Numbered from the stretch's first letter, positions 7,677 through 16,963 are shown. The stretch: DNA of 52,597 nt from Comamonadaceae bacterium ALPHA2B (GCA_005503065.1 SCOE01000038.1:1-52597), one strand, 5' to 3'. The notes: generated by a model from the letters alone, not told the origin. Program-made: numbers and translations.

Positions 7677-8474
7677 ATGAAGATCGGCAAGGCCACGGTG
7701 GTTCGCACCGCCATCTCGACCTCGGACGCACACAGCATCACGGTGCGCGGCCGGGACCTGAGCAAGGAACTCATCGGGCGCATCGGCTTCGCCGACTACT
7801 TCCACCTGCTGGTCACCGGCGAGATGCCCGGCCCCGCTGCCTCGGCCGTGCTGAACGCGACGCTGGTCGCCATCGCCGAGCACGGCCTGGTGCCCAGCGT
7901 CCAAGCCAGCCGCATGACGCTCGCCGCCGCGCCCGATGCGCTGCAGGGTGCCGTGGCGGCCGGCATCCTGGGCTGTGGCTCGGTGATCCTCGGCGCGTCG
8001 GAGACGGCCGGGCGCATGTTCGTGGAAGTCGACCAGCGCGCGGGCAGCGGCGGCGACCTGGCCGCCGCCGCGGAGGCGGTGGTACGCGCCTGGCGCGAGA
8101 AGGGCCAGCCCGTGCCGGGCTACGGGCACCCGCTGCACAAGGAGCGCGACGCCCGGGTCGACGCGCTCTTCGGCGTGGCCGAGGCCAACGGCGTGCGCGG
8201 GCGCTTCGTCGCCATCGCCGAGGCCGTGGAGACCGTGCTGCCGGCGGTGCTCGGCCGCGACCTGAAGCTCAACGTGTCGGCGGCCATCCCGGCGGTGCTG
8301 CTCGACGTCGGCTATCCGGTCACGGCCCTCAAGGGCGTGCCCATCCTGGCGCGCACCGCGGGATTGATCGCGCACCTCAACGAAGAGCTGCAGCAGGGCA
8401 TCGGCTTCGCGCTGTCGTACCAGGCGACGCGCGAGGTGGTGTACGACGGGCCGCCCGCGGCCAGCGGCGGCTGA
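7677..8474 (+). CDS. Citryl-CoA lyase-like small citrate synthase family enzyme
   Basis: A 265-residue protein with only the catalytic part of the citrate synthase fold; full citrate synthases have about 430 residues. The active-site region is PVPGYGHPLHKERDAR (His151, His154, Arg160), and the C-terminal ILARTAGLIAHLNEEL matches the synthase substrate-binding helix. Proteins of this size are usually called citryl-CoA lyases and cleave or form (3S)-citryl-CoA-type esters. The downstream Bug receptor and class III CoA-transferase suggest uptake of a carboxylic acid, CoA activation and retro-aldol cleavage; the real substrate cannot be read from sequence. The start at 7677 (MKIGKATVVRTAIST) fits the family; an in-frame ATG at 7638 would add 13 residues. 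Confidence 0.8.
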   Translation: MKIGKATVVRTAISTSDAHSITVRGRDLSKELIGRIGFADYFHLLVTGEMPGPAASAVLNATLVAIAEHGLVPSVQASRMTLAAAPDALQGAVAAGILGCGSVILGASETAGRMFVEVDQRAGSGGDLAAAAEAVVRAWREKGQPVPGYGHPLHKERDARVDALFGVAEANGVRGRFVAIAEAVETVLPAVLGRDLKLNVSAAIPAVLLDVGYPVTALKGVPILARTAGLIAHLNEELQQGIGFALSYQATREVVYDGPPAASGG

Positions 8475-8518
8475 CGCGAACACGCATCCGGCAAGACAGA
8501 CAACACAGGAGACAACCC

Positions 8519-9484
8519 ATGAAATTCCCAGCCGCCCTCGCGGTCGCCGGCCTGGCCCTGGCCGCCCTCTCCCCGTCGCATGCACAGACTGCGGCGTGGC
8601 CCAACAAGCCGGTGCGCATCGTGGTCGGCTTCGCGGCCGGCACGCCGCCCGACGTGTTCGCGCGCATGTACGGCGAATACGCCTCGCGCAAGCTCAACAC
8701 GCCCTTCGTGATCGACAACAAGCCCGGCTCGGCCGGCAACCTCGCGACCGACGCCGTGGCCAAGGCGCCGGCCGACGGGTACACGGTGCTCTACAACGTG
8801 TCCACGGCCTTCACCATCAACCCGTCGATCTACGGCAAGCTGCCCTTCGACGCCGAGAAGGACCTGGTGCCGCTGGCCACCACCATGCGGCAGGGCCTGG
8901 TGCTGATCGCCGGGCCGACGTTCAAGGCCGACTCGCTGCAGGCGCTGCTGGAACTGGCGCGCGCCAAGCCGGGCACCATCACCCACGCCTCGTACGGCGC
9001 AGGCAGCCCCTCGCACCTGATCATGGAATGGTTCAAGGACGAGACCAAGACCAACATGATCCACGTGCCCTACCGCACGACGCCCGTGCCGGAGCTGATC
9101 GGCGGGCAGGTGGACCTGGTGCTGGAGCCGATGGCCTCGGCCTACCCGCTCATCGCCTCGGGCAAGGTCAAGGCGCTGGCGTATTCGGGCCCGGCGCGGC
9201 ACCCGGCCATGCCCAACGTCGCGACCTTCGCCGAGCAGGTGCCGCAGCTGTCGATGATGTCCTGGCACGGCCTGTGGGCGCCGGCCGCCACGCCGCCGGC
9301 CGTCGTCGAGCGCCTGCACGCCACCTTCCTGGCCGCCAGCCAGGACCCGGAGATGCGCAAGCGCATCACCGACCTCAACTCGGAGCCGCTGGGCGCGAGC
9401 CGCGAGGAAATGGCCGCCATGGTGCGGCGCGACGCCGACATCTACGGCCGCATCGTCAAGGCCCGCAACATCCGGCTCGACTGA
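8519..9484 (+). CDS. Bug/TctC-family periplasmic solute-binding receptor (first of three)
   Basis: A 321-residue periplasmic receptor of the tripartite tricarboxylate transporter (Bug) family. It has a signal peptide of about 22 residues ending in SHA. The typical Bug motifs follow: WPNKPVRIVVGFAAGTPPD, IDNKPGSAGN.A.DAVAKAPADGYT, and HASYGAGSPSHL. A clear AGGAGACAACCC ribosome-binding site precedes ATG 8519. No TctA/TctB membrane genes are nearby, which is common for Bug receptors in Burkholderiales. The ligand is probably the carboxylate handled by the flanking citryl-CoA lyase-like enzyme and CoA-transferase, with which it forms a same-strand cluster. Confidence 0.92.
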   Translation: MKFPAALAVAGLALAALSPSHAQTAAWPNKPVRIVVGFAAGTPPDVFARMYGEYASRKLNTPFVIDNKPGSAGNLATDAVAKAPADGYTVLYNVSTAFTINPSIYGKLPFDAEKDLVPLATTMRQGLVLIAGPTFKADSLQALLELARAKPGTITHASYGAGSPSHLIMEWFKDETKTNMIHVPYRTTPVPELIGGQVDLVLEPMASAYPLIASGKVKALAYSGPARHPAMPNVATFAEQVPQLSMMSWHGLWAPAATPPAVVERLHATFLAASQDPEMRKRITDLNSEPLGASREEMAAMVRRDADIYGRIVKARNIRLD

Positions 9485-9511
9485 CTTCGCTCCCGCACAC
9501 ACACATCGTTC

Positions 9512-10663
9512 ATGGCCAAAGTACTCGAAGGCATCACGGTGCTCGAACAGGGCACCTTCATCACCGGCCCGGCGGCGGGCATGCTGCTCGCCGACCTCGG
9601 TGCCGAGGTGATCAAGATCGAACAGCCCGGCAGCGGCGACCCGTTCCGCGCCTTCCGCGGCGGCCTGTACAGCCCGCACTTCCAGACCTACAACCGCAAC
9701 AAGAAGAGCATCACGCTCAACACCAAGAACGCCGAGGACGCCGCCGCCTTCGACGAACTGGTGCGCGGCGCCGACGTTTATCTGCAGAACTTCCGGCCCG
9801 GCGCGGCCGAGCGGCTGGGCGCCGGCTGGGACCGGCTGCACGGCCTGAACCCGCGGCTGGTGTACTGCGCCATCAGCGGCTTCGGCCAGGACGGCCCGGC
9901 CGCCGGGCGACCGGCCTACGACACCGTCGCGCAGGCGGCGAGCGCGTACCTGCGGCTGCTGATCAACCCCGCCAACCCGCGCGTGGTGGGCCCGGCGCTG
10001 GCCGATGCGATGACCGGCTTCTACGCCGCCTACGGCATCCTCGGTGCGCTGCTGGAACGCCAGCGCACCGGCGTTGGCCGCCGCGTCGAGGTGTCGATGC
10101 TGGAGGCGATGTGCCACTTCAACCTCGATGCCTTCACCCACTTCTTCTCCGAGGGCGAGGTGATGGGCCCCTTCAGCCGGCCCAGCGTGTCGCAGTCCTA
10201 TGTGCTGGAGTGCCAGGGCGGCGAATGGATCGCGCTGCACATGTCCTCGCCCGAGAAGTTCTGGCAGGGCCTGGCCGATGCGATCGAGCGGCCCGACATC
10301 TTCAAGGACCCGCGCTTCGCCACCCGCGAGGGCCGCATCGCCCACCAGGACGAGCTGATCCGCATCCTGGGCGAGGCTTTCGCGCAGCACCCGCGGGCGC
10401 ACTGGTGCGCGCGCCTGGAGGCGCTGGACGTGCCGCATGCGCCCATGTACGACACCAGCGAGGCGCTGGAGGACCCGCAGGCCAGGCACCTGCAGCTGAC
10501 CATCGACGCGCCGCACCCCGAGGGCGGGCGCTGGCGCACGGTGCGCTCGCCCGTCAGCTTCGATGGTGAACGCAGCCTCGAGGTGAGCGCCCCGCCGCTC
10601 CTGGGCCAGGACAACGACGAGGTGCTGGGCCCGGTGCGCGGGCGCCTGCGGGCCGGGCACTGA
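9512..10663 (+). CDS. Class III (CaiB/BaiF) CoA-transferase
   Basis: A 383-residue family III CoA-transferase, which moves CoA between carboxylic acids. The N-terminal VLEQGTFITGPAAGMLLADLGAE pattern and VIKIEQPGSGDPFR bind CoA. The catalytic aspartate is expected at Asp165 in PALADAMTGF, followed by GRRVEVSMLEA. It starts 27 bp after the Bug receptor stop. It probably activates the imported acid to a CoA ester for the citryl-CoA lyase-like enzyme encoded two genes upstream. The substrate pair is unknown; formate, succinate and benzylsuccinate transferases share this architecture. Confidence 0.9.
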   Translation: MAKVLEGITVLEQGTFITGPAAGMLLADLGAEVIKIEQPGSGDPFRAFRGGLYSPHFQTYNRNKKSITLNTKNAEDAAAFDELVRGADVYLQNFRPGAAERLGAGWDRLHGLNPRLVYCAISGFGQDGPAAGRPAYDTVAQAASAYLRLLINPANPRVVGPALADAMTGFYAAYGILGALLERQRTGVGRRVEVSMLEAMCHFNLDAFTHFFSEGEVMGPFSRPSVSQSYVLECQGGEWIALHMSSPEKFWQGLADAIERPDIFKDPRFATREGRIAHQDELIRILGEAFAQHPRAHWCARLEALDVPHAPMYDTSEALEDPQARHLQLTIDAPHPEGGRWRTVRSPVSFDGERSLEVSAPPLLGQDNDEVLGPVRGRLRAGH

Positions 10664-10682
10664 GGCAGCGATGGCCCGTTGC

Positions 10683-11606
10683 TCAGGCCGCGCCGGGGGC
10701 GTCGTCCGGGTCCGCCGCGCGGCGGCTGCGGCGCACAGCCATGCGGCGGATCTCGGCCGCCAGCGCCCGCAGGGCGGCGCTCTGCTGCGGGCGCTGCTTC
10801 CACAGCAGCCCGGGCGTGCGCACGGGCGTGGGCTCTTCCAGCGGCACGGCCACGAGTTCCGCACGCAGCGGGAGGGCATGTTCGGACACGATGGTGGCCA
10901 GCCCCGTGCGGGCCACGAGGCCGAGCATCGGCATCACCGCGTTCATCTCCACCGCGACCAGCGGCTCGGCGCCGCTGTGGCGAAAGCACTCGTCGAGCAG
11001 GCGCCGCGTGGCGAAGCCGGGCGTGAGCAGCACCAGCGGCTGCCGGTGCAGTTCGACCATGCGCACCCGCCGGCGCTGCGCGAAGGGGTGCGAGCGGCCG
11101 ACCACCAGCACCATCTCCTCGCTGCGCAGGGGCTCGAACCACAGCGCATCGGTCTCGGCCGGCTGGTAGGACACGCCCAGGTCCAGCCGCTCGCCCAGCA
11201 GGCCGCTGGCAATGTCCTGCGCCGACAGCTCCTGCGCCACGATCTTGACCTCCGGATGCCGGGCCATGAAGCGCGCCAGGCATTCGGGCAGGAACTCCAT
11301 GCTGAAGGTGGGCGTGGCGCCGATGCGCAGTTCGCCGCTGAGCGCCGCCGAGCCGCTGCGCAGCTCGTTGAGGCCCTGGTCCACCTCGCGCAGCGCCTTG
11401 GCGGCATAGCCGAGGAAGGATTCGCCCGCCTCGGTCAGCAGCACCTTGCGGCCGATGCGGTCGAACAGCGGCTGTCCCAGTTCCTCCTCGAGCTGGCGGA
11501 TCTGGTGCGAGAGCGTGGACTGCGTGACGTGCATCCGCTGCGCGGCGCGCGTGAAGTTCAGGCACTCGGCCAGGGCAGCGAAGTAGCGGAGATGACGCAG
11601 TTCCAT
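10683..11606 (-). CDS. LysR-family transcriptional regulator
   Basis: A 307-residue LysR regulator. The N-terminal winged HTH (MELRHLRYFAALAE, FTRAAQRMHVTQSTLSHQIRQLE) is followed by ELGQPLFDRIGRKVLLTEAG and a periplasmic-binding-like effector domain. I set the start at 11606 because LysR proteins normally begin with this MELRHLRYF helix; an upstream extension to 11681 is in frame but unlikely. It is divergent from the intradiol dioxygenase (77 bp between starts) and convergent with the CoA-transferase (19 bp between stops). The usual logic is that it activates the divergent dioxygenase-Bug pair and possibly the upstream operon in response to an aromatic ring-cleavage metabolite. Confidence 0.92.
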   Translation of the reverse strand: MELRHLRYFAALAECLNFTRAAQRMHVTQSTLSHQIRQLEEELGQPLFDRIGRKVLLTEAGESFLGYAAKALREVDQGLNELRSGSAALSGELRIGATPTFSMEFLPECLARFMARHPEVKIVAQELSAQDIASGLLGERLDLGVSYQPAETDALWFEPLRSEEMVLVVGRSHPFAQRRRVRMVELHRQPLVLLTPGFATRRLLDECFRHSGAEPLVAVEMNAVMPMLGLVARTGLATIVSEHALPLRAELVAVPLEEPTPVRTPGLLWKQRPQQSAALRALAAEIRRMAVRRSRRAADPDDAPGAA

Positions 11607-11683
11607 GAAGATCGCGGCGCTCGCGGACGGGAGTCCGATGCTACCGGCCCGCGAACGCGCCAATGACCACGACGGAGACAACC

Positions 11684-12577
11684 ATGAGCACCCACACGCC
11701 CCAGGCCTGCGCGCCCGAACTCACGCGCGAAGTCCTCGCCACCCTCGAAGGCGCCAAGGACGCGCGCTTCAAGCACATCATGAGCGAGCTGGTCACGCGC
11801 CTGCACGACTTCGTTCGCGCGGTCGACCTGCAGCCGGAGGAATGGATCCAGGCCATCGAGTTCCTTACCGCCACCGGCAAGGCCTGCGACCCGAAGCGCC
11901 AGGAGTTCATCCTGCTGTCGGACACGCTGGGCGTGTCGATGCTGGTGGTGGCCCTGGCCCAGTCGCGCGCATCCGCCACCGGCGCGACGCCGGCGACCGA
12001 GGCCACGGTGCAGGGCCCCTACTACTGGGAAGGCGCGCCGGAGCGTGCGCTGGGCGACGACCTGGGCGAAGGCGTGCCGGGCGAGCCGGCCTTCTACAGC
12101 GGCCGCGTGCTCGACACCGAAGGCCGGCCGCTGGCGGGCGCGCTGCTGGACATCTGGTCCGGCGACGGCGAAGGGGTCTACGACATGCAGATGGAGGGCA
12201 ACGACCAGATGCTCGCCCGCGGCCGCATCCGCACCGATGCCGAGGGCCGTTACTGGTTCTGGTCGATCCGGCCGAGCTACTACCCGATCCCGATGGACGG
12301 CCCGGTGGGCCGCATGATCGACCGCCTGGGCCGCGACCCCAACCGGCCCGGCCACATCCACATGATCGTCTCGGCGCCGGGCCACGTGCCGGTGACCACG
12401 CACCTGTTCGTGTCCGACAGCCCCTACCTGGACACCGACGTGGTGTTCGGCGTGCGGCCGGCGCTGGTCGTGCCCTTCGGGAAGAAGCCGGCCGGCACGG
12501 CGGAGGACGGCCGCACGATGGCCACGCCCTACTGGACCGCGCAGTACGACTTCCGCCTGGCGCCGCAACGGGACTGA
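11684..12577 (+). CDS. Intradiol ring-cleavage dioxygenase, hydroxyquinol 1,2-dioxygenase type
   Basis: A 297-residue Fe(III) intradiol dioxygenase that opens catechol-type rings between the hydroxyls. The N-terminal helical dimerisation/lipid-binding domain (to about residue 105) is the kind found in catechol and hydroxyquinol dioxygenases. The four iron ligands are visible: Tyr166 (GEGVYD), Tyr200 (RPSYYP), His224 and His226 (RPGHIHMIVSAPGH). The extended N-terminal region and overall pattern favour hydroxyquinol 1,2-dioxygenase over plain catechol dioxygenase, but I cannot settle this from sequence. ATG 11684 has a GGAGA ribosome-binding site at good spacing; ATG 11663 is an in-frame alternative. 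The gene is divergent from a LysR regulator. Confidence 0.88.
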   Translation: MSTHTPQACAPELTREVLATLEGAKDARFKHIMSELVTRLHDFVRAVDLQPEEWIQAIEFLTATGKACDPKRQEFILLSDTLGVSMLVVALAQSRASATGATPATEATVQGPYYWEGAPERALGDDLGEGVPGEPAFYSGRVLDTEGRPLAGALLDIWSGDGEGVYDMQMEGNDQMLARGRIRTDAEGRYWFWSIRPSYYPIPMDGPVGRMIDRLGRDPNRPGHIHMIVSAPGHVPVTTHLFVSDSPYLDTDVVFGVRPALVVPFGKKPAGTAEDGRTMATPYWTAQYDFRLAPQRD

Positions 12578-12710
12578 GCCGGTGAGCGCCTCGCCTCGTC
12601 CCGTCCTCCATGGCGTTGTCCGCAGCACCCGACCGGGACGCGCCAGCGGCTGGTCGTGCCGGCCCTGCGCGCGCCCCGGCCGGCCTGAACGCCCACACGA
12701 GGAGACACCG

Positions 12711-13703
12711 ATGCGTTTTCGATCCGCGCGACGCGCGCTGCTGCGCGCCGCATGGCCGGCACTGGCGGCCCTGCTGCCCCTGGGCGCTCAGGCCCAGGCA
12801 CCCGCCGATTTCCCCGCGCGTCCCCTGCGCATGGTCGTGCCCTTCGGGCCGGGCACCTCCACCGACACCGTGGCGCGCGTGGTGGCCGAGGCCCTGGGCC
12901 GGCAACTGGGCCAGACCGTGGTGGTCGAGAACCGCGCCGGCAGCGGCGGGGTGATCGGTACCGAGGCCGTCGCCCGCGCGCCGGCCGACGGCTACACCCT
13001 GGTCATGGGCACCGTCGGCACGCACGCGATCAATCCGGCGCTCTACCGCAAGCTGCCCTACGACGCGGCCCGCGACTTCGCGCCGCTGGGCTTCGTGGGC
13101 CAGACGCCGACGCTGCTGGTCGTCGCAGCGGGCTCACCCTTGCAGTCGCTGCAGGACCTGCGTGCCGCGGCGGCGCGCGCGCCGGGCGTCAGCTTCGCCT
13201 CGGCCGGCAACGGCACCTCGGGCCACCTCGCCGGCGACCTGCTGCGACGCGCCCTGGGCGGCCAGATGGTGCATGTGCCCTACAAGGACGGCGCGGTCGG
13301 CCTGTCGGACGTGATGGCCGGCCAGGTGCAGTTCATGTTCTACCACCCGGCCGCCGTGCTGCCCCAGATCAAGGCCGGCAAGCTGCGGGCGCTGGGCGTG
13401 TCGAGCGCCAGGCCCAGCCAGGCCGCCCCCGAGGTGCCCACGCTGCAGGCGCAGACCGGCCAGCCCTTCGACCTGGTGGCGTGGTTCATGGTCTATGCGC
13501 CGGCCGCGACGCCCACCCCGGTGCTGGCGCGGCTGCGCGAGGCAACGCGCTCGGCACTGGCGGCGCCGGAAACCCAGGCGCGCCTCACCTCGCAGGGCCT
13601 GGAGGGCATCAACGCCCAGGGCGGGGACCTCGCCGGTTTCGGCGTCCGGGAGACAGCCAAATGGGGCGAGCTGGTGCGCCAGTCGGGCGCACAGGTCGAC
13701 TGA
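12711..13703 (+). CDS. Bug/TctC-family periplasmic solute-binding receptor (second)
   Basis: A 330-residue Bug receptor with an Arg-rich signal peptide (MRFRSARRALLRAA ... AQAQA). Typical motifs are FPARPLRMVVPFGPGTSTDT, VENRAGSGGVIGTEAVARAPADGYT and FASAGNGTSGHLAGDLL. The start at 12711 follows AGGAG at 12700; the longer frame from 12582 would bury the signal peptide. It lies 133 bp downstream of the dioxygenase on the same strand, so it may be co-transcribed and bind an aromatic acid or ring-cleavage product. No membrane permease is encoded nearby. Confidence 0.92.
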   Translation: MRFRSARRALLRAAWPALAALLPLGAQAQAPADFPARPLRMVVPFGPGTSTDTVARVVAEALGRQLGQTVVVENRAGSGGVIGTEAVARAPADGYTLVMGTVGTHAINPALYRKLPYDAARDFAPLGFVGQTPTLLVVAAGSPLQSLQDLRAAAARAPGVSFASAGNGTSGHLAGDLLRRALGGQMVHVPYKDGAVGLSDVMAGQVQFMFYHPAAVLPQIKAGKLRALGVSSARPSQAAPEVPTLQAQTGQPFDLVAWFMVYAPAATPTPVLARLREATRSALAAPETQARLTSQGLEGINAQGGDLAGFGVRETAKWGELVRQSGAQVD

Positions 13704-13826
13704 AAGCGGCGTCCCGCTCAACTTTCGCGCGCTCGTGCCGATATGCGGGGAGACCGGCGCCGGTCGGGCGAGGCCGCGACGCCGGTCCGCCGACCGGCCG
13801 CCTTCGAGCCACGATCAAGGACGCAC

Positions 13827-14966
13827 ATGACGGGAAGCTGGATGGGATTTGCAGCCGGGGCCGTGGGCCTGGCCGCTGCGGGTTGGGCCTTCGGACGCCG
13901 CCGCCGGGCCGCGCCGCTGCACACGCGTGAGGCAGCCGTGGCAACGCCACCCGCCCCGCCGCTGCCGGCCGCGTCCGTGCCTCCCATCGAAAGCCCCGCA
14001 CCCTTCGCGCCGCGGGACTTGCCCACGGCACTGGCGGACCTCCGGTGGGAAACGCCGCGGGACCTGCCCGCGTCGGTGCTCGAGCGGCACGCGCAGGCAC
14101 TGCGATCCATTCCACGGCCGCCGCGTGCCCTGCACCAGCTGCTGTCCCACGACTTCGTCTGGAAGGCCAACTCGAGCGATCTGGCCGAGCTGGTCCGCAA
14201 CGAGCCGCTGGTGGCCGCGAAGGTGCTGGCACGGGTGCACTCGCCCGCCTACGGACTGGCAGGCACGGTGACGAAGATCGGCCAGGCGATCACGCTCCTG
14301 GGCATGACCGCCGTGCGCAACATCTGCCTGCGCTACCTGCTGGACGAGTCCTTCAATTCCGATGATCCGCGCGCGGCGCGCAGCTTCGAGGCGCTGGGCG
14401 AGGCCAGCACGCTGGGCAGCGAGCTGGCCCAGCAGCTCGCGCAGCGCCTGTCGTGGCCCGATCCGTCCGGTGCGTCCACGCTGGTGCTGCTGTCCTTCAC
14501 CGGGCATCTCGCCGCCGTGCTGCTGCAGGCCCGTCATTACCCGGGCGAGCGGCTGGCGCAGCCCGACGCCTTGCTGCCGCGCGTCCGCGATCAGCAACAG
14601 GTGCTCGGTCTGCCAGCCGCCGAACTCGGCCGCCTGCTGATGCAGGGCTGGCAGCTGCCGACCGACCTGATCGACGAGGTGGCCTGGATCGATCGCCTGC
14701 TCGTGACGCCGGTCGATGCCGCCCCGCCCGGGCGCGCCGCCGACTTCGCGCTCGCTTACCTGAGCGCGCGGCTGGCCGACCGTGCCGTCGCCGGCACGCT
14801 GCCGGACGATCCGGCCGCGCTGCGGGAACTGCTGGAAACGGACCCGGATTTCCACCATCTGCACGGCTACCTGGCGCTGCCGGCCCTGCGCGAGCTGCCG
14901 CAGTTGCTGATGACGCCGGGACTGCTGGCCGGACTGCAGGCGCGGCGCGCGCCTTCCGCGGCCTGA
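13827..14966 (+). CDS. HDOD-domain protein with N-terminal membrane anchor
   Basis: A 379-residue protein. An N-terminal hydrophobic segment (GFAAGAVGLAAAGWAFG) followed by RRRR suggests a membrane anchor. After a Pro/Ala-rich linker comes an HDOD domain (about residues 105-290), with signature elements IPRPPRALHQLL, NEPLVAAKVLARVHSPAYG and ITLLGMTAVRNICLRYLL. HDOD domains are HD-like signalling modules without clear catalytic metal ligands, found in regulators of motility and stress. ATG 13827 is preferred; an upstream in-frame ATG at 13743 has no ribosome-binding site. It is not obviously part of either flanking operon. Its partner is unknown. Confidence 0.85.
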   Translation: MTGSWMGFAAGAVGLAAAGWAFGRRRRAAPLHTREAAVATPPAPPLPAASVPPIESPAPFAPRDLPTALADLRWETPRDLPASVLERHAQALRSIPRPPRALHQLLSHDFVWKANSSDLAELVRNEPLVAAKVLARVHSPAYGLAGTVTKIGQAITLLGMTAVRNICLRYLLDESFNSDDPRAARSFEALGEASTLGSELAQQLAQRLSWPDPSGASTLVLLSFTGHLAAVLLQARHYPGERLAQPDALLPRVRDQQQVLGLPAAELGRLLMQGWQLPTDLIDEVAWIDRLLVTPVDAAPPGRAADFALAYLSARLADRAVAGTLPDDPAALRELLETDPDFHHLHGYLALPALRELPQLLMTPGLLAGLQARRAPSAA

Positions 14967-15017
14967 AGGCGCGCCTAGAATCCTGGCCGCGCCCGGCGGC
15001 ACGGGCAGGGGGCGGAC

Positions 15018-16151
15018 ATGCTGGACATCGACAAACTCAACCACCTGGCCGAGAGCCACGGCGAACTGGAACGCGGCAAGGGCCTGGTCACCGGCGTGAT
15101 CGCGCTCAGCCTGGGGATCCTGTGCTTCCTCGGGGTGCTGGCCTTCCACTTTCCGCAGTACCTCACCACGCCCGAGCTGCGCAAGAGCTACAACGTGGAC
15201 CTGATGCGCTACGTGCTGCTCGCGGCCATGGTCATTGCGGGCGGGCTGGCGCTGGTGAACATCGTCTTCAACCGCACGCGCTGGCTCTCGTCCTTCGCCT
15301 TCCTGCTGGTGGCGGCGGCCGCGCTGCTGGGCGGCCACAAGGTGAACGTGGACCCGAACTTCCCCGACGGCACGCCCTACATCGGGCTGGACTGGTTCAT
15401 CCTCGACCTGCTGGGTTCGTCGCTGATCTTCATCTTCATCGAGAAGCTGTTCGCCCACCGCAAGGACCAGCCGATCTTCCGCGCCGAGTGGCAGACCGAC
15501 TTCCACCACTTCATCGTCAACCACATGATCGTCGGCTTCGTGCTGCTGGCGACCAACCTGATGGTGCACAAGTTCTTCGGCTGGGCGGCCAACGACGGCG
15601 TGCGCGGCTGGATCGCCAACCTGCCCTTCTGGGCGGGGTTGCTGCTGATCATCCTGGTGGCCGACCTGGTGCAGTACTGGACGCACCGCGCCTACCACGA
15701 GGTGCCCCTGCTGTGGCGGCTGCACGCGGTGCACCACAGCGTCAAGAGCATGGACTGGATGGCCGGCTCGCGCCAGCACATCCTGGAGCTGCTCATCACG
15801 CGCACGCTGGTGCTGGCGCCGATCTACGTGCTGGGCTTCTCGAAGGAGGTGATCGACGCGTACATCGTGGTGGTCGGCTTCCAGGCGGTGTTCAACCACT
15901 GCAACGTGAGCATGCGGCTCGGGCCGCTGCGCTACCTCATCGTCACGCCCAACTTCCACCACTGGCATCACAGCCAGGACGACGAGGCGATCGACAAGAA
16001 CTATGCGGCGCACTATGCCTTCCTCGACTACCTCTTCGGCACCGCCGTGAAGAGCGACCGGCTCTGGCCCGACCGCTATGGCGTGGTGGGCGACTACGTG
16101 CCCAACGGCTTCTTCAAGCAGCTGAAGTTCCCCTTTGTCTGGAAGGGCTGA
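15018..16151 (+). CDS. Membrane fatty acid hydroxylase / sterol desaturase family protein
   Basis: A 377-residue integral membrane di-iron oxygenase. After several N-terminal transmembrane segments it carries the His boxes of the fatty acid hydroxylase superfamily: HRAYH (from residue 223), HAVHH (from 236) and HHWHH (from 314). A final His lies in NYAAHYAFLDYLFGT. Such enzymes hydroxylate or desaturate membrane lipids or sterol-like molecules; the bacterial substrate is not deducible. It ends one base before the start of the YiiX-like lipoprotein, so the pair is probably an operon acting at the envelope. Confidence 0.9.
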   Translation: MLDIDKLNHLAESHGELERGKGLVTGVIALSLGILCFLGVLAFHFPQYLTTPELRKSYNVDLMRYVLLAAMVIAGGLALVNIVFNRTRWLSSFAFLLVAAAALLGGHKVNVDPNFPDGTPYIGLDWFILDLLGSSLIFIFIEKLFAHRKDQPIFRAEWQTDFHHFIVNHMIVGFVLLATNLMVHKFFGWAANDGVRGWIANLPFWAGLLLIILVADLVQYWTHRAYHEVPLLWRLHAVHHSVKSMDWMAGSRQHILELLITRTLVLAPIYVLGFSKEVIDAYIVVVGFQAVFNHCNVSMRLGPLRYLIVTPNFHHWHHSQDDEAIDKNYAAHYAFLDYLFGTAVKSDRLWPDRYGVVGDYVPNGFFKQLKFPFVWKG

Positions 16152-16152
16152 G

Positions 16153-16956
16153 ATGCGCCGCTGCGTGGGCGCAAGCGCGAGTGCGGCGGCGCTGTTGGCC
16201 ATGCTGGTCGCCGGCCTCGCCGGCTGCGCCTCGCGCGTGCAGGCGCCTTCGGCCGAGGCGCCGCTGGGGGTGCGCTTCCAGAATTCCGGCATCGCGCCCG
16301 GCAATGGCGGCGAGCTGGTGAGCGCCGCGGTGCTGGAGCCGGGCGACATCCTGCTGACCTCGGTGGCGACGGTGAACTCCTTCGGCATCCGGCTGGGCAC
16401 CTTCTCGCCGGTGAGCCACGCCGTGCTCTACCTCGGCGACGGGCAGGTCGCCGAGGCGTTGGGCAGCGGCGTGCGCGCGCGGCCGCTCGAGGCCGTGGTT
16501 GCCGAAGAGCAGATGGTGGTCGCCTTCCGGCTGCCCGGTGTGTCGCCCGCGCATGCGCAGCGCCTGAACGGCTGGGCCCGGTCGCAGGTCGGCACCCGCT
16601 ACAACACCGGCGGCGTGCTGCTGCAGGCGCCGTTCGTGCTCAACCGACGCGTCTGCGAACTGCCGCTGCTGCCCGACGCGGTGCGCAACTTCTGCGTCAG
16701 CGGCATGGCCAGCGTGCAACTGGGCACCAGCCGCGACGACCAGTTCTTCTGCTCGCAGTTCGTGCTGGAGGCGTACCGGCAGGCCGGCCTGCCCATCACC
16801 GCGGCCGACCCGCGCTGGGTGAGCCCGGCCGACCTGCTGCACATGCGCGAGGGCGACGTGCCCTCGATCCCCTCGACCCGGCCGCTGCGCTACGTGGGCC
16901 ACCTCAAGTACAACCCGCCGCCGGTCATCACGGCCGACGGGGCAGACACGCGTTGA
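16153..16956 (+). CDS. YiiX-like permuted NlpC/P60 lipoprotein
   Basis: A 267-residue protein with a lipoprotein signal (lipobox LAGC, Cys about residue 24). Its domain is related to permuted papain-like YiiX/YebB hydrolases. LEPGDILLT opens the fold. The catalytic histidine is likely in VSHAVLYLGDG, and the nucleophile cysteine in QFFCSQFVLEAYR. In this permuted family the His box comes before the Cys box, as seen here. Members are thought to cleave amide or ester bonds in cell-wall peptides or lipids. It follows the membrane hydroxylase with a 1-nt gap (TGAGATG), so the two are translationally coupled. Confidence 0.82.
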   Translation: MRRCVGASASAAALLAMLVAGLAGCASRVQAPSAEAPLGVRFQNSGIAPGNGGELVSAAVLEPGDILLTSVATVNSFGIRLGTFSPVSHAVLYLGDGQVAEALGSGVRARPLEAVVAEEQMVVAFRLPGVSPAHAQRLNGWARSQVGTRYNTGGVLLQAPFVLNRRVCELPLLPDAVRNFCVSGMASVQLGTSRDDQFFCSQFVLEAYRQAGLPITAADPRWVSPADLLHMREGDVPSIPSTRPLRYVGHLKYNPPPVITADGADTR

Positions 16957-16963
16957 GTATCGC

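Noticed and set aside
8312..10879. 855-codon minus-strand frame opposite the Bug receptor and CoA-transferase
   Set aside because: Antisense shadow of two intact, well-recognised genes.
11607..11683. LysR binding site (T-N11-A) in the divergent dioxygenase promoter
   Set aside because: No convincing interrupted palindrome could be picked out of this GC-rich spacer, although a site is expected.
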